Made by a program: the position numbers and the translations under genes. A stretch of 64,000 bases of DNA from Dactylosporangium fulvum. Lineage in GTDB: Bacteria; Actinomycetota; Actinomycetes; Mycobacteriales; Micromonosporaceae. Positions 8,581-17,493 of the stretch are shown here, in pieces (positions within the stretch are counted from its first letter, which is position 1; the number at the start of each line of letters is the position of its first letter). The DNA lies in NCBI RefSeq assembly GCF_025137375.1, contig NZ_CP073720.1, positions 2,256,501-2,320,500 on the forward strand. The letters are read 5' to 3'. The notes below the pieces were generated by a model. That model had not been told where the DNA came from. It was given only the letters and a program-made list of their open reading frames with translations, and made no database searches.

Positions 8581-8772
8581 ATGATGCACCCGGCCTTCCT
8601 GTACAGCCAGCTGCAGCACCGCCAGCAGGGCCTGCTCGGCCTCGAGACCCGCGCCCGGCGTGCCGCGGGCGACGAGCGCCGGCCCTGGTGGCGCAGGTCG
8701 CGACCGTCACAGCCAGTACACCGGCCTCCCGCCGGTAGGCTGGTGGCGTGCGGGCCAGCCGTAGCGGAATGA
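8581..8772 (+). CDS. small protein translationally coupled to LuxR-type regulator
   Basis: 63-residue protein beginning MMHPAFLYSQLQHRQQ, after a clear GAGGGAG ribosome site. The N-terminal helix resembles that of the 44-residue protein at 8150. The C-terminal half is Arg/Pro-rich and probably disordered. Its TGA overlaps the ATG of the ATPase regulator (ATGA at 8769-8772), so the two are co-translated. Together with the shared TACGTA leader this suggests the small protein and regulator belong to one circuit. Function unknown. Confidence 0.6.
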   Translation: MMHPAFLYSQLQHRQQGLLGLETRARRAAGDERRPWWRRSRPSQPVHRPPAGRLVACGPAVAE

Positions 8773-11513
8773 GCCAGGTGATGGTCGGCCGCGACGACGA
8801 ACTGCGCAGACTGCGCCGGCTCGTCGACGGGTCCGAGCCGTCCATCGCCATGCTCGGCGGCGAGCCGGGCATCGGCAAGAGCCGGCTGGTCCAGGAGCTG
8901 ATCGCGGGACTTCCCGACACGCTCCCGGTCCTCGACGGCCAGGCCGATCCCGGCACGCTCAGCCGGCCGTTCGAGGTGCTGCTCGACGCCATCGACAGCT
9001 GTCACCGCTCCGGCGGCCTCGACCCGGAACTGCTGCGCACCGTCACCGACGCGTCCCGGTCGATGATCGACCGCATCCAGGCGGGTCTGGAGATCGTGCG
9101 GCTGCTGACGACGCCCGGCCCGTCGATCGTCGTCTTCGAGGACCTGCACTGGGCCGACTCGGAGAGCGTGGCGCTGTTCGAGCGGATCGCCGACCTGGGC
9201 GGTGGCCGCCTGCTCGTCGGCACGTATCGTCCCGACGAGGTCACCCGGCGGCACCCGCTCGCCGACCTGCTGACCCGGCTCGAGCGGCGGTATACGGTGA
9301 CCAACGTGCGCCTGGAGCGGCTCAGCCTGGCCGACACGTCGATGTTCCTGAAGTCGGCGACCGGCCGCCCGCCGACCTACCGGACGGCGCTGTCGCTGCA
9401 CAACCGCACCGGTGGCAACCCGTTCTTCCTGGAAGAGCTGCTCAAGGCCAACGGCGAGGCCAACCTCGACACGCTCTGCGACCGGCCGCTGCCGTGGAAC
9501 GTCGCGGAGGCGCTGCGCCGCCAGCTCGACGACCTCGACACCGGGGAGCTGCGCATCGTCGAGGCTGCCGCCGTCCTCGGCCGCAAGGTCCCCTTCGACC
9601 TGCTCGCGGCGGTGACCGGCCACGATGAGAACGAGCTGATCGACGCCCTGCGTGACCTCGTGCGCCGGGGCCTCATGGTGGAGACCGGCGACGACGAGTT
9701 CAGCTTCCGGCACGCCCTGACCCGCGAGGCCCTCGTCGACGAGATGCTCGGCCGGCAGCGCCGCCGCCTCCACGAGCTGGCCCTGGAGACGCTGCTCTCC
9801 ACCGGCAGCAGGGACTACGCGCTGGTGGCGCACCACGCCAGGGGCGCCGGTCGATATCTCGACATGGTGGAGGCGGCCCGCCGCGGCATGCACGTCTACC
9901 TCAGGATGGGCTCGCCGTATCAGGCGTTGCAGCTCGCCGAGATGGGCCTCGACGAGCTGCCCGACGACGTCGAGCTGCTCTCCCAAGGCGCTCGCGCCGC
10001 CTGGCTGGCCGGCCTTCTCGACGACGCGCAGGAGCTCGGCCGCCGCTGGTTCGACACCGCCGCCACCCGCGAGGAGCGTGCCGACGCGCTGCGGCTGCTG
10101 CTCCGGCTCAGCTGGGAGGTCGGCAGCAGCGGCAGCATGCAGCAGCGCGTCGCTGCGCTGCGCGCCGAGATCGAGCCGCTCGGCGACGTTCCGGCGAAGG
10201 CGCATGCGTTCGCGGCGATCGCCCAGGCGTACATGCTCCACGACGACACCGAGCAGGCCGTCGCGTGGGCCGACAAGGCCATCGCGCTCGGCGAGAAGCT
10301 CGGCCTGCCCGCGGTGTGGGTGGCCGGCAAGCTGGAGAAGGGCTCCGCGCTGGTCAACGTGGCCGCCGGCGTCGACGACGGGATCAAGCTGCTCAACGAG
10401 GCGGCCCAGGAGGCGGAGCAGGCCGGCGAGTGGCTGCTGGCCGCCCGCGCGCTCAACAACCTGTACAACCTCCTGCCCGGCGGCCCGGCCGACTGGGCGG
10501 CGGCGCTGGAGCGGATGCGGACCTTCGCCGAGCGGGCCGGCTTCGAGTCGCTCGCCGGCGCCGCGTACTTCCAGGGCCGGGCCCGCCTCGCGGTCCAGGA
10601 GGGCAACCTCGGCGCGGCCCTCGCCGAGCTGGAGTCCGCGCGCCGGCGGGACCGGGGCCTGCTGCGCACCCGCAACGGCAGCGACTACCACGGCGTGTTC
10701 TTCGCCGGGCTGCTGCTGGAGTCGGGTGAGCTGGACAAGGCCGAGACCGTCGTCCGCGGCCTCGTCGAGCAGTCCTCCGACGTCTACACGATGCTCACCC
10801 AGGTCTCGGTGCCCGGCCTGCAGTTCCATCTCGCGTGCAAGCTCGGCCGGCCCGACCAGGCCCGCGGGCACCTGCGCACGGTCCTCGACGCGGTCGGCGC
10901 CGTCGGTGTCACCGGCCGCGACTTCGCCCACGACCTCATCTCCGCCGGCCTCGCCGCGGGCCTCACCGTCGACGAGTTGCGGCCGGTCGCGGAGGCCATC
11001 GACGACCCGCTGTTCGACGACGCGTGGCGCTGGCTGGCCGACGGGCAGCTCGCCGAGGCCTCCGGCGACCACAGCGAGGCGCTGCGGCTGTACCGCGCGG
11101 CGGTCGCCGAGCCGTCGATGCTCCTGCCGGCACAGCGCGGCAGCGGCCACCTCGGCGCCGCCCGGTGCCTGCTCGCGGCCGGCCATCTGGAGGAGGCCCG
11201 CGAGCACGTCCGTGCCGCCGAGCCGCTGCTGGCCCGCTGGGCCGGCTGGCGGGTGGCCGAGCTGACGGCGCTGCGCGGCCGGCTGGGCCTGGCCGCTCCA
11301 GCCCCGGCCGGCGCCGGCGACCAGGCCCTGACCCCGCGCGAGCGGGAGGTCGCCACGCTGCTGGCCGAGGGCCTCACCAACGCGGAGCTGGCGCGCCGCC
11401 TGTACATCTCCCCGCGCACCGCCGCCGTCCACGTCTCCAACATCCTGAGCAAGCTCAACCTCGAGTCGCGCACCCAGATCGCGGCCTGGGTCCGGTCCCG
11501 CGAACCGGCATGA
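8769..11513 (+). CDS. LuxR-family ATPase regulator (MalT/LAL-like)
   Basis: 914-residue STAND-type regulator. Residues 6-230 form an AAA/NACHT-like ATPase with Walker A GEPGIGKS (31-38) and Walker B-like VFEDLHWAD. The long middle is helical and TPR-like (about 330-830). The C-terminal LuxR helix-turn-helix occupies the last 65 residues (LTPREREVATLLAEG, NAELARRLYISPRTAAVHVSNIL). I place the start at the ATG overlapping the upstream small gene's stop (ATGA); a GTG at 8748 would add 7 residues but lies inside that gene. It probably acts on the TACGTA boxes upstream (inference). Confidence 0.93.
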   Translation: MSQVMVGRDDELRRLRRLVDGSEPSIAMLGGEPGIGKSRLVQELIAGLPDTLPVLDGQADPGTLSRPFEVLLDAIDSCHRSGGLDPELLRTVTDASRSMIDRIQAGLEIVRLLTTPGPSIVVFEDLHWADSESVALFERIADLGGGRLLVGTYRPDEVTRRHPLADLLTRLERRYTVTNVRLERLSLADTSMFLKSATGRPPTYRTALSLHNRTGGNPFFLEELLKANGEANLDTLCDRPLPWNVAEALRRQLDDLDTGELRIVEAAAVLGRKVPFDLLAAVTGHDENELIDALRDLVRRGLMVETGDDEFSFRHALTREALVDEMLGRQRRRLHELALETLLSTGSRDYALVAHHARGAGRYLDMVEAARRGMHVYLRMGSPYQALQLAEMGLDELPDDVELLSQGARAAWLAGLLDDAQELGRRWFDTAATREERADALRLLLRLSWEVGSSGSMQQRVAALRAEIEPLGDVPAKAHAFAAIAQAYMLHDDTEQAVAWADKAIALGEKLGLPAVWVAGKLEKGSALVNVAAGVDDGIKLLNEAAQEAEQAGEWLLAARALNNLYNLLPGGPADWAAALERMRTFAERAGFESLAGAAYFQGRARLAVQEGNLGAALAELESARRRDRGLLRTRNGSDYHGVFFAGLLLESGELDKAETVVRGLVEQSSDVYTMLTQVSVPGLQFHLACKLGRPDQARGHLRTVLDAVGAVGVTGRDFAHDLISAGLAAGLTVDELRPVAEAIDDPLFDDAWRWLADGQLAEASGDHSEALRLYRAAVAEPSMLLPAQRGSGHLGAARCLLAAGHLEEAREHVRAAEPLLARWAGWRVAELTALRGRLGLAAPAPAGAGDQALTPREREVATLLAEGLTNAELARRLYISPRTAAVHVSNILSKLNLESRTQIAAWVRSREPA

Positions 11514-11609
11514 CCGGTCCGGCTGTTGAGCCGTGTCCTCCGCGCGGCGCCGACGTCGAGCTGACCGGCCCGTTCACCGCCTACACCTGGCGCGTGGCCC
11601 CGGGCGGCA

Positions 11610-12995
11610 TCAACGCGAACGGGGTTGCAGGCCGGCCAGGTGGAGCAGCAACGCCTTGACGTCCGTGGCCTTCACCGACTCCAGCTCGAGCTGCGGATCG
11701 TCGCACAGCCACACCGGGCCGTCCTCCACAGCGGACGGCAGGAGACCGTGCGAGCCGCGCACCGCCTTCGCCCCGGCGTCGAGGCCGACGACGCTCATGA
11801 GGTACCGCATGCCGAGCTTCTTGCGGGCCAGCGCCAGCCCGGCCCGCGCCTTGGCCGCGCCCGGGTTCACCGGGTCGAAGAACAGCTCGGCCGGGTCGTA
11901 GCCGGGCTTGCGGTGGATCTCTACCAGTTGCGCGAAGTCGGGGCGTCGGGCGTCGTCGAGCCAGTAGTAGTAGGTGAACCAGGCGTCGGGCTCGGCGAGC
12001 AGGACGAGGTCCCCGGCGCGGTCGTGGTTCAGGCCGTACCGCTGCTTCCCGGCCTCGTCGAGGACCTCGCCGACGCCGGACAGGCCGGCGCACAGCTTCT
12101 GCACCGCCGGCAGGTCGGCCTCGTCGCGGACGTAGACGTGCGCCACCTGGTGGTCGGCGACGGCGAACGCGCGGGACGTCCACGGGTCGAGGTACTCCAT
12201 GCCGTCCTGCGTGTAGACGTTGAGCAGGCCCTCCGAGCGCAGCAGGCGGTTGACGTCGACGGGGCGGCGGGCGTCGGTGATGCCGTACTCCGACAGCGCG
12301 ACGATCGTCGCACCCCTGGAACGGGCGGCGTCGAGCAGCGGCGCGATCACCCCGTCGAGGGCGGCCGCGGCGTCGGCCGCCTGGCGTGACGACGGGCCGA
12401 AGCGCTGCAGGTCGTAGTCGAGGTGCGGCAGGTAGACGAGCGTGAGGTCGGGCGACTTGTCGGCCATGATCTGCTGCGCGGCCTTGGCGATCCACTCCGA
12501 CGACGGCAGCCCGGCGCCCGGCCCCCAGTACGTGAACAGCGGAAACTCGCCGAGCCTGTGGGTCAGCTCGTCGTGCAGCGACGGGGGGTAGGTGTAGCAG
12601 TCGGGCTCCTTGCGGCCGTCGGCGTAGTAGATCGGCCGGGGCGTGACGGTCCAGTCGACGTCGGCGCCCATCGCGTACCACCAGCAGACGTTGGCCACCG
12701 TGTACCCGGGCTGCGCCCGGCGCGCGGCGTGCCACAGCTTGTCGCCGCCCACCAGCGCGTTGTGCTGCCGCCACAGGAAGATCTCGCCGAGATCCCGGAA
12801 GTACCAGCCGTTGCCGACGATCCCGTGCTCCGACGGCATCTCGCCGGTCAGGAACGTCGACTGCACCGAGCACGTCACCGCCGGCAGTACGGGCTCCAGC
12901 GGAACACACGGCCCGACCTTCGACAGCTGGGGCATGTACGGCAGCAGGCGCGGGGTCAACCCGACGACGTCGAGGACCAGGAGGGGTTTGCTCAT
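11610..12995 (-). CDS. alkaline phosphatase/nucleotide pyrophosphatase-family protein, EboF-like
   Basis: 461-residue member of the type I phosphodiesterase / nucleotide pyrophosphatase family. Asp9 in LVLDVVG and Thr41 in PAVTCSVQSTFLTG match the metal ligand and nucleophile positions; MPSEHGIVGN follows, as in the family. ADHQVAHVYV and GSHG near the end supply further metal-site candidates. It has no signal peptide. It is the last gene of the ebo-like operon and its ATG overlaps the EboE-like stop (ATGA). In known ebo clusters this is EboF. The substrate is unknown, but a phosphorylated or nucleotide-linked metabolite is expected. Confidence 0.83.
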   Translation of the reverse strand: MSKPLLVLDVVGLTPRLLPYMPQLSKVGPCVPLEPVLPAVTCSVQSTFLTGEMPSEHGIVGNGWYFRDLGEIFLWRQHNALVGGDKLWHAARRAQPGYTVANVCWWYAMGADVDWTVTPRPIYYADGRKEPDCYTYPPSLHDELTHRLGEFPLFTYWGPGAGLPSSEWIAKAAQQIMADKSPDLTLVYLPHLDYDLQRFGPSSRQAADAAAALDGVIAPLLDAARSRGATIVALSEYGITDARRPVDVNRLLRSEGLLNVYTQDGMEYLDPWTSRAFAVADHQVAHVYVRDEADLPAVQKLCAGLSGVGEVLDEAGKQRYGLNHDRAGDLVLLAEPDAWFTYYYWLDDARRPDFAQLVEIHRKPGYDPAELFFDPVNPGAAKARAGLALARKKLGMRYLMSVVGLDAGAKAVRGSHGLLPSAVEDGPVWLCDDPQLELESVKATDVKALLLHLAGLQPRSR

Positions 12996-14146
12996 CGTGA
13001 CTCCAACGTCTTCAGCCCGAGATCCTGCAGGGTGTCCCGGGCGTAGGCGAGCTCGGCGGCCATCCCGTCGGCGAGCGCCTCCGGGCTGTCGGGGCGCTGC
13101 GAGTGCGGGAGGACGCCCCAGGTGTACGTCTCGACCTCCAGGTGGTCGCACACGGCGACCGGCCCGCCGACCAGCGCGCCGAGGCCGGCCCGCAGCACGC
13201 CGGTGGTGGCCCGCAGCGGCGGCTCGGGCTCGGCGTGCAGCGGCACGTGGTAGTGCACCCGCCACGGCCCGTCGGCGCCGCTCGCCAGGGCCTCGTCGAG
13301 GTCGTCGAAGGAGGCCCGGCAGCCCGCCGAGCGCGTCTGGTGCATGAACTTCGGCTCGACGTAGTGGGCGAGGACGGCGGCGTCGGCGGCCGGGTCGGCG
13401 ACCTCCAGCGCCGCGGACACCTGGATCTTCACCACCGGCAGCCCGGCGCGGGCGAGGCGCTGGACGGCGGCGACCGGGTCCTCCCACGCGCACGCGAGGT
13501 GCGCGAGGTCGACACAGACGCCGAGCCACGTCGGGTCCACAGTGGACAGATGGACCGTGGCCTGCATCGTGTTCTCGATGACGCAGCCGGGTTCCGGTTC
13601 GAAGGCGACCCGGATCGTACGACCGGTGAGTGCCTCCAGCCCCGCCAGCCCGCCCGCGAGCGCGTCGAGGGCGCGGCACACCCGGGCGACGTGGGCGCTG
13701 TCCCACGGCTCCCGCCAGCCCAGCGGGAGCGTCGAGATCGAGCCCCGGGCCGCGTCGTCGGGCAGCAGGTCGACGAGGATGCGCGCCAGATCGAGGGTGT
13801 ACCGCAGGCGGGCCGGCTCGGCCCAGTCCGGCAGGTACACCTTCCGCTTCACGACCGGCGCGTGGAACGCGCGGTACGGGAACCCGTTGAGCGTCACCAC
13901 CTCCAGCCCGCGCACGTCGAGCTCCCGCCGCAGCCGCCGGCGCAGCGCCGGGTCGCCGGCCAGTTCGGTGGCCACGTCGACGCCCAGCCACAGCCCCAGG
14001 CCGAGCACGTCGGCGCCGAGCCGGTCACGCATCCGGGCGGCGTAGGTGTCGAGCTGGCCGATGATCCCGGCCACGTCCTCGGCGGGGTGGACATTGGTCC
14101 CGTAGGCCAGGTGCACGACCTGGCCGTCGGGGTGCCGCAGCCGCAT
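12992..14146 (-). CDS. eboE: metabolite traffic protein EboE-like (TIM barrel)
   Basis: 384-residue xylose-isomerase-like TIM-barrel protein. Features match EboE: N-terminal YGTNVHPAE, LPLGWREPW, RVAFEPEPGCVIEN, GVCVDLAHLACAWE, and the C-terminal VHYHVPLH and VETYTWGVLP. Conserved acidic and His residues suggest a metal site. In cyanobacteria ebo genes are needed to move a biosynthetic precursor to the periplasm; the reaction of EboE is not known. The ATG at 14146 overlaps the TatD gene's stop by one base (TGATG), and its own stop overlaps the next start, so it is tightly coupled in the operon. Confidence 0.85.
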   Translation of the reverse strand: MRLRHPDGQVVHLAYGTNVHPAEDVAGIIGQLDTYAARMRDRLGADVLGLGLWLGVDVATELAGDPALRRRLRRELDVRGLEVVTLNGFPYRAFHAPVVKRKVYLPDWAEPARLRYTLDLARILVDLLPDDAARGSISTLPLGWREPWDSAHVARVCRALDALAGGLAGLEALTGRTIRVAFEPEPGCVIENTMQATVHLSTVDPTWLGVCVDLAHLACAWEDPVAAVQRLARAGLPVVKIQVSAALEVADPAADAAVLAHYVEPKFMHQTRSAGCRASFDDLDEALASGADGPWRVHYHVPLHAEPEPPLRATTGVLRAGLGALVGGPVAVCDHLEVETYTWGVLPHSQRPDSPEALADGMAAELAYARDTLQDLGLKTLESR

Positions 14147-14997
14147 CAGGAGCCGCCGCGCAGGATCGAGTTGCCCTCGAACGTCGCCTCCGTGCCCTCG
14201 ACGTCGGACAGGTCGAGGCGCTTCGACTGGCCGTAGAACTCGACCGGGTTGCGCCACAGCACCTTGTCGACGTCGTCGGCGGAGAACCCGGCCGCCAGCA
14301 TGGCCTCGCCGGTACGCAGTGTGAGCAGCGGGTCGGAACGTCCCCAGTCGGCGGCGGAGTTCACGAGCATCCGCTCCAGGCCGTACTCGCGAAGAATCCC
14401 CACCATCCGTTCGGCGGTCATCTTCGTGTCCGGGTAGATGGAGAACCCCATCCAGCAGCCGCTCCCGGCGACCTTCCCGACCGTCACCTCGTTGAGGTGG
14501 TCGACGGCGACCCGGCCCGGGTCGATGCCGGACTCCTTGACCACGTCGAGGGTGCGCTCGGTGCCGCGGGCCTTGTCCCGGTGCGGGGTGTGCACCAGCG
14601 CCGGCAGGTCGTGGGCGACCGCCAGGGCGAGCTGCGCGGCGAACACCTCGTCCTCCTCGGGGGTCATCGAGTCGTAGCCGATCTCGCCGACCGCGACGAC
14701 CCCGTCCTTCTCCAGGTACCGCGGGAGGACACCGAGCACCTCGCGGCAGCGCGGGTCGTTGGCCTCCTTCGGGTTGAGCGCGATCGTGCAGTGGTGGCGG
14801 ATGCCGAACTGGCTGGCCCGGAACGGCTCCCAGCCGACCAGTGAGTCGAAGTAGTCGGTGAACGAGCCCACGTTGGTGCGCGGCTGGCCCAGCCAGAACG
14901 CCGGCTCGACGAGCGCCTGGACCCCGGCGGCGGCCATTCGCTCGTAGTCGTCGGTGGTGCGGGACGTCATGTGGATGTGGGGGTCGAAGATGCGCAT
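14146..14997 (-). CDS. TatD-family metal-dependent hydrolase, EboB-like
   Basis: 283-residue amidohydrolase-fold protein. The metal-binding HIH is at 7-9 in FDPHIHMTSR; later metal ligands are offered by GEIGYDS, LVHTPHRDK and VDHLNEV, and the final Asp-containing motif by NSAADWG. The start ATG directly abuts the EboA-like stop (TAAATG). In ebo clusters the TatD-like member is EboB. The substrate in this context is unknown. Confidence 0.87.
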   Translation of the reverse strand: MRIFDPHIHMTSRTTDDYERMAAAGVQALVEPAFWLGQPRTNVGSFTDYFDSLVGWEPFRASQFGIRHHCTIALNPKEANDPRCREVLGVLPRYLEKDGVVAVGEIGYDSMTPEEDEVFAAQLALAVAHDLPALVHTPHRDKARGTERTLDVVKESGIDPGRVAVDHLNEVTVGKVAGSGCWMGFSIYPDTKMTAERMVGILREYGLERMLVNSAADWGRSDPLLTLRTGEAMLAAGFSADDVDKVLWRNPVEFYGQSKRLDLSDVEGTEATFEGNSILRGGS

Positions 14998-15606
14998 TTA
15001 CGAGACCCTCTCCTGCAGGCGGTGCAGCAGTTCGGTGGCGTCGGCGGCCATGGTGCGCCCGGCGGCGGTGCGCTCCTCGACGAGCCCGGCGAGCATCGTC
15101 GCCAGCTCGCCGTCGGCGCGCCCGTCGAGGTCGGCGACGTCGGCCAGCGGCAGGCCCATGAACACGGCCTTGAGCACCCCCTGCCGCCAGGCGGTGTCGG
15201 GCAGGTGCCGGGCGGCGGGACCGAGGGCGGCGGCCACGAGCCGGGTGTCGTTGGTCCGCAGGGCGTCGAGCAGCAGCGGCGTGACGACGGCCGCGTCGAG
15301 GTCCAGCAGCGGCAGGGCGCGCAGCACGGCCCGCTTCTCGGCGGCGTCACCGAACCGGTACAGCGGCTCCAGCTCGGCCGCGAGCCCGGCGGCCGGCAGG
15401 TGGGTCAGCAGCAGCACACGGGCGGCGTCGTCAACGGTCCAGCCGGGCAGGCGGGTCAGCGCCCAGCGCCCGCACTGCCGGCCGGCGGCGGGGAAGAGGC
15501 GGGCGATGGCGGACGGCTGGCGGGACACGGTCTCCAGCGCCGTGTCGAGCCACACCGTGTCGGTGAGGTCGGCGGCCAGCGCGTCGTAGAAGGGCTGGGG
15601 ACTCAT
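14998..15606 (-). CDS. eboA: EboA domain-containing protein
   Basis: 202-residue all-helical protein matching the EboA domain: RRLxG-like WALTRLPGWTVDDAARVLLL, LEPLYRFGDAAEKRAVLRALPLL, ALRTNDTRLVAAALGP and VLKAVFMGLPL are typical stretches. Its helical repeats suggest a scaffold rather than an enzyme. The ATG overlaps the preceding isomerase's TGA (ATGA), with GGAGGTG as ribosome site. The gene sits with EboB, EboE, EboF and UbiA-like EboC homologues. Function is unknown apart from the cluster's link to metabolite export. Confidence 0.83.
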   Translation of the reverse strand: MSPQPFYDALAADLTDTVWLDTALETVSRQPSAIARLFPAAGRQCGRWALTRLPGWTVDDAARVLLLTHLPAAGLAAELEPLYRFGDAAEKRAVLRALPLLDLDAAVVTPLLLDALRTNDTRLVAAALGPAARHLPDTAWRQGVLKAVFMGLPLADVADLDGRADGELATMLAGLVEERTAAGRTMAADATELLHRLQERVS

Positions 15607-16469
15607 GGCACCTCCTGAAATCGGTCCAGGGACCGCTGCTCGGCGGCGCGCAGGAACGCCAGCGAGTCGCGGGCCACGCTCGGTGCGGCGTGGCTGTGGC
15701 GGGGGAGTTCCACGGCGACGAGGCCGCCGTAGTCGGATTCGGTCAGCGCGCGCAGGACAGCCGGGAAGTCGATCTCGCCGGTGCCGAACTCGAGGTGTTC
15801 GTGCACGCCGCGGCGCATGTCGTCGATCTGGACGTTGACCAGCTGCCCGGCGACCCGGCGCACGCAGTCGGCGACGGGAATCGGCTCCAGGCACTGACAG
15901 TGGCCGATGTCGAGGGTCAGTCCGAAGCGGACCGGCGCGCCGAGGTCGGCCCGCAGCCGCTCCCAGTCGTCGATCGACTCGACCAGCATCCCCGGCTCCG
16001 GCTCGAAGCCGAGCATCATCTCCGCGCCCTCCGCGGCCGCGAGAACCTCGGCGCAGCCGGTCACGAGCCGCCGCCAGGCCACCTCCGGCGGCAGCGCGGC
16101 CGGCTTGACCCCGGCCCAGAAGCTGACCGCCTCGGCGCCGAGGTCGGCCCCGATCCGCACCGCCCGGCGCAGGAACTCCAGCCGCAGGTCGGGCTCGTCG
16201 TCGAGCAGCGTCGGGGCGTGTTTGCGCCACGGGTCGAGCAGGAACCGCGCGCCGGTCTCGATGACAACGCCGAGGCCGAGGCCGGCGAGCCGGTTGGCGA
16301 CGGCCCGCACGTGCCGGTGCAGCTGCGCGTCGAACGGGTCGAGGTGGTGGTGGTCCAGCGTGAGGGCCACCCCGGTGTACCCGAGGCCGGCGATCACGGC
16401 CAGGGCGTCGTCCAGCCGGTGGTTGCTGAACCCGTTGGTCCCGTACCCGAACCGAAGCCCCCCGCTCAT
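15603..16469 (-). CDS. sugar phosphate isomerase/epimerase in ebo-like operon
   Basis: 288-residue xylose-isomerase-like TIM barrel (FGYGTNGFSNHRLDDALAVI start). Metal-ligand candidates are in MLGFEPEPGM, TLDIGHCQC, VNVQIDDMRRG and VAVELPRHSH. It is distinct from the EboE homologue in the same operon and may act on a sugar or cyclitol phosphate linked to the inositol-phosphate-synthase homologue upstream. It overlaps the EboA-like gene by ATGA. An 83-bp tandem duplication begins at its start codon and fills the gap to the UbiA gene. Confidence 0.83.
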   Translation of the reverse strand: MSGGLRFGYGTNGFSNHRLDDALAVIAGLGYTGVALTLDHHHLDPFDAQLHRHVRAVANRLAGLGLGVVIETGARFLLDPWRKHAPTLLDDEPDLRLEFLRRAVRIGADLGAEAVSFWAGVKPAALPPEVAWRRLVTGCAEVLAAAEGAEMMLGFEPEPGMLVESIDDWERLRADLGAPVRFGLTLDIGHCQCLEPIPVADCVRRVAGQLVNVQIDDMRRGVHEHLEFGTGEIDFPAVLRALTESDYGGLVAVELPRHSHAAPSVARDSLAFLRAAEQRSLDRFQEVP

Positions 16470-16630
16470 GCGTCCTCCGCTTCGCTCCGGCCGCCTGACC
16501 TTGACCTGTGCTCATGATGAGCGGCCCCTCCGCTTCGCTCCGGACCGCTCATGCGTCCTCCGCTGCGCTCCGGCCGCCTGAGCTCCACCCTGTGCTCATG
16601 ATGAGCGGCCCCTCCGCTTCGCTCCGGACC
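16464..16630. repeat. tandem 83/84-bp direct repeat in operon gap
   Basis: Two near-identical units, 16464-16546 and 16547-16630, both begin GCTCATGCGTCCTCCGCT and contain the palindrome GCTCATGATGAGC plus two copies of CTCCGCTTCGCTCCGG-type sequence. A third GCTCATG follows at 16631. The gap is thus an array bounded by a start codon and a stop codon inside an otherwise overlapping operon. Confidence 0.85.
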
Positions 16631-16632
16631 GC

Positions 16633-17493
16633 TCATGTCGGCGACAGACGCTTTGAGAGCTGCCGGGCCAGGGGAGCGGCCGCGGCCACGGCGACGCCGG
16701 CGACCGGGGACCCGGCCCGGGCGGTGAGCGCGCCCTGCAGCGTCGGCAGGTTGAGGATGCCGGCGCCGACGGAGGCGCGGACGTTCTCCGGGCTGGGCTT
16801 GTCGAACGCCCGTAGCTGCGGTTCGCCGTACCGGCGGGCGTACCAGGCGACGAGCCCCGCCGGCACCAGCGCCCGCCAGCCCCGGTTGCGGCTCACCGCG
16901 GCGGAGGCGGCCACCACGGCGGTCCCGACGAGAGTGGCGGCCGGCAGCTCCGGCGAGGCGCCGTGCACCTCGGCCCGGGAGAGGGCGGTCACGGTGTACG
17001 TGTGCGCGAAGACCGTCGCCGCCGGCGCCATCGCCTTGCGCAGCCGGCCGCCGGAGGCGCCGAGCAGCACGTCGAGTGCCCGGCAGGTCGCCATCGCCGC
17101 GGGGCCGGCCGGCGTGTTCTTGAGTTTGAGATCGTACGCCCAGACGGCGCCCGCCAGCGGCACCGCGATCGCGAGCGCCTTGCGCCCGCCGGCGAGCCCG
17201 GCCACGGCGACCCCGGCGGCGGTCAGCCCGGCGGCGACACCGAGCGCGGTGCCCGGCGTGATCCGGCCGGACGGGATCGGGCGCTCGGGCCGTTCGACGG
17301 CGTCGAGCTCGCGGTCGGCCCAGTCGTTGGCGGCCATGCCCGCCCAGTACAGCAGGACCGAGGAGCCCGCCAGCCCGGCCGTGCGCGGGCCGAGCCGCCC
17401 CGCCGCGGCGGCGCCGGCGACGACGTCACCGGGGACGGAGAGTGCGGCCGGCGCCCGGACCAGTTCGGCGAGGTCCCGCCAGTTCGGCCTCAT
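16633..17493 (-). CDS. eboC: UbiA-family prenyltransferase, EboC / SCO3242-like
   Basis: 286-residue polytopic membrane protein of the UbiA superfamily, with about seven to nine helices. The first aspartate motif is NDWADRELD (56-64) and a second, YDLKLKN, lies near 149, the usual Mg-diphosphate binding pair. It would transfer an isoprenoid or similar chain to an acceptor at the membrane. The ATG overlaps the inositol-phosphate-synthase-like gene's TGA (ATGA). It corresponds to EboC of ebo clusters and to the SCO3242-type prenyltransferases of actinomycetes. Confidence 0.87.
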   Translation of the reverse strand: MRPNWRDLAELVRAPAALSVPGDVVAGAAAAGRLGPRTAGLAGSSVLLYWAGMAANDWADRELDAVERPERPIPSGRITPGTALGVAAGLTAAGVAVAGLAGGRKALAIAVPLAGAVWAYDLKLKNTPAGPAAMATCRALDVLLGASGGRLRKAMAPAATVFAHTYTVTALSRAEVHGASPELPAATLVGTAVVAASAAVSRNRGWRALVPAGLVAWYARRYGEPQLRAFDKPSPENVRASVGAGILNLPTLQGALTARAGSPVAGVAVAAAAPLARQLSKRLSPT

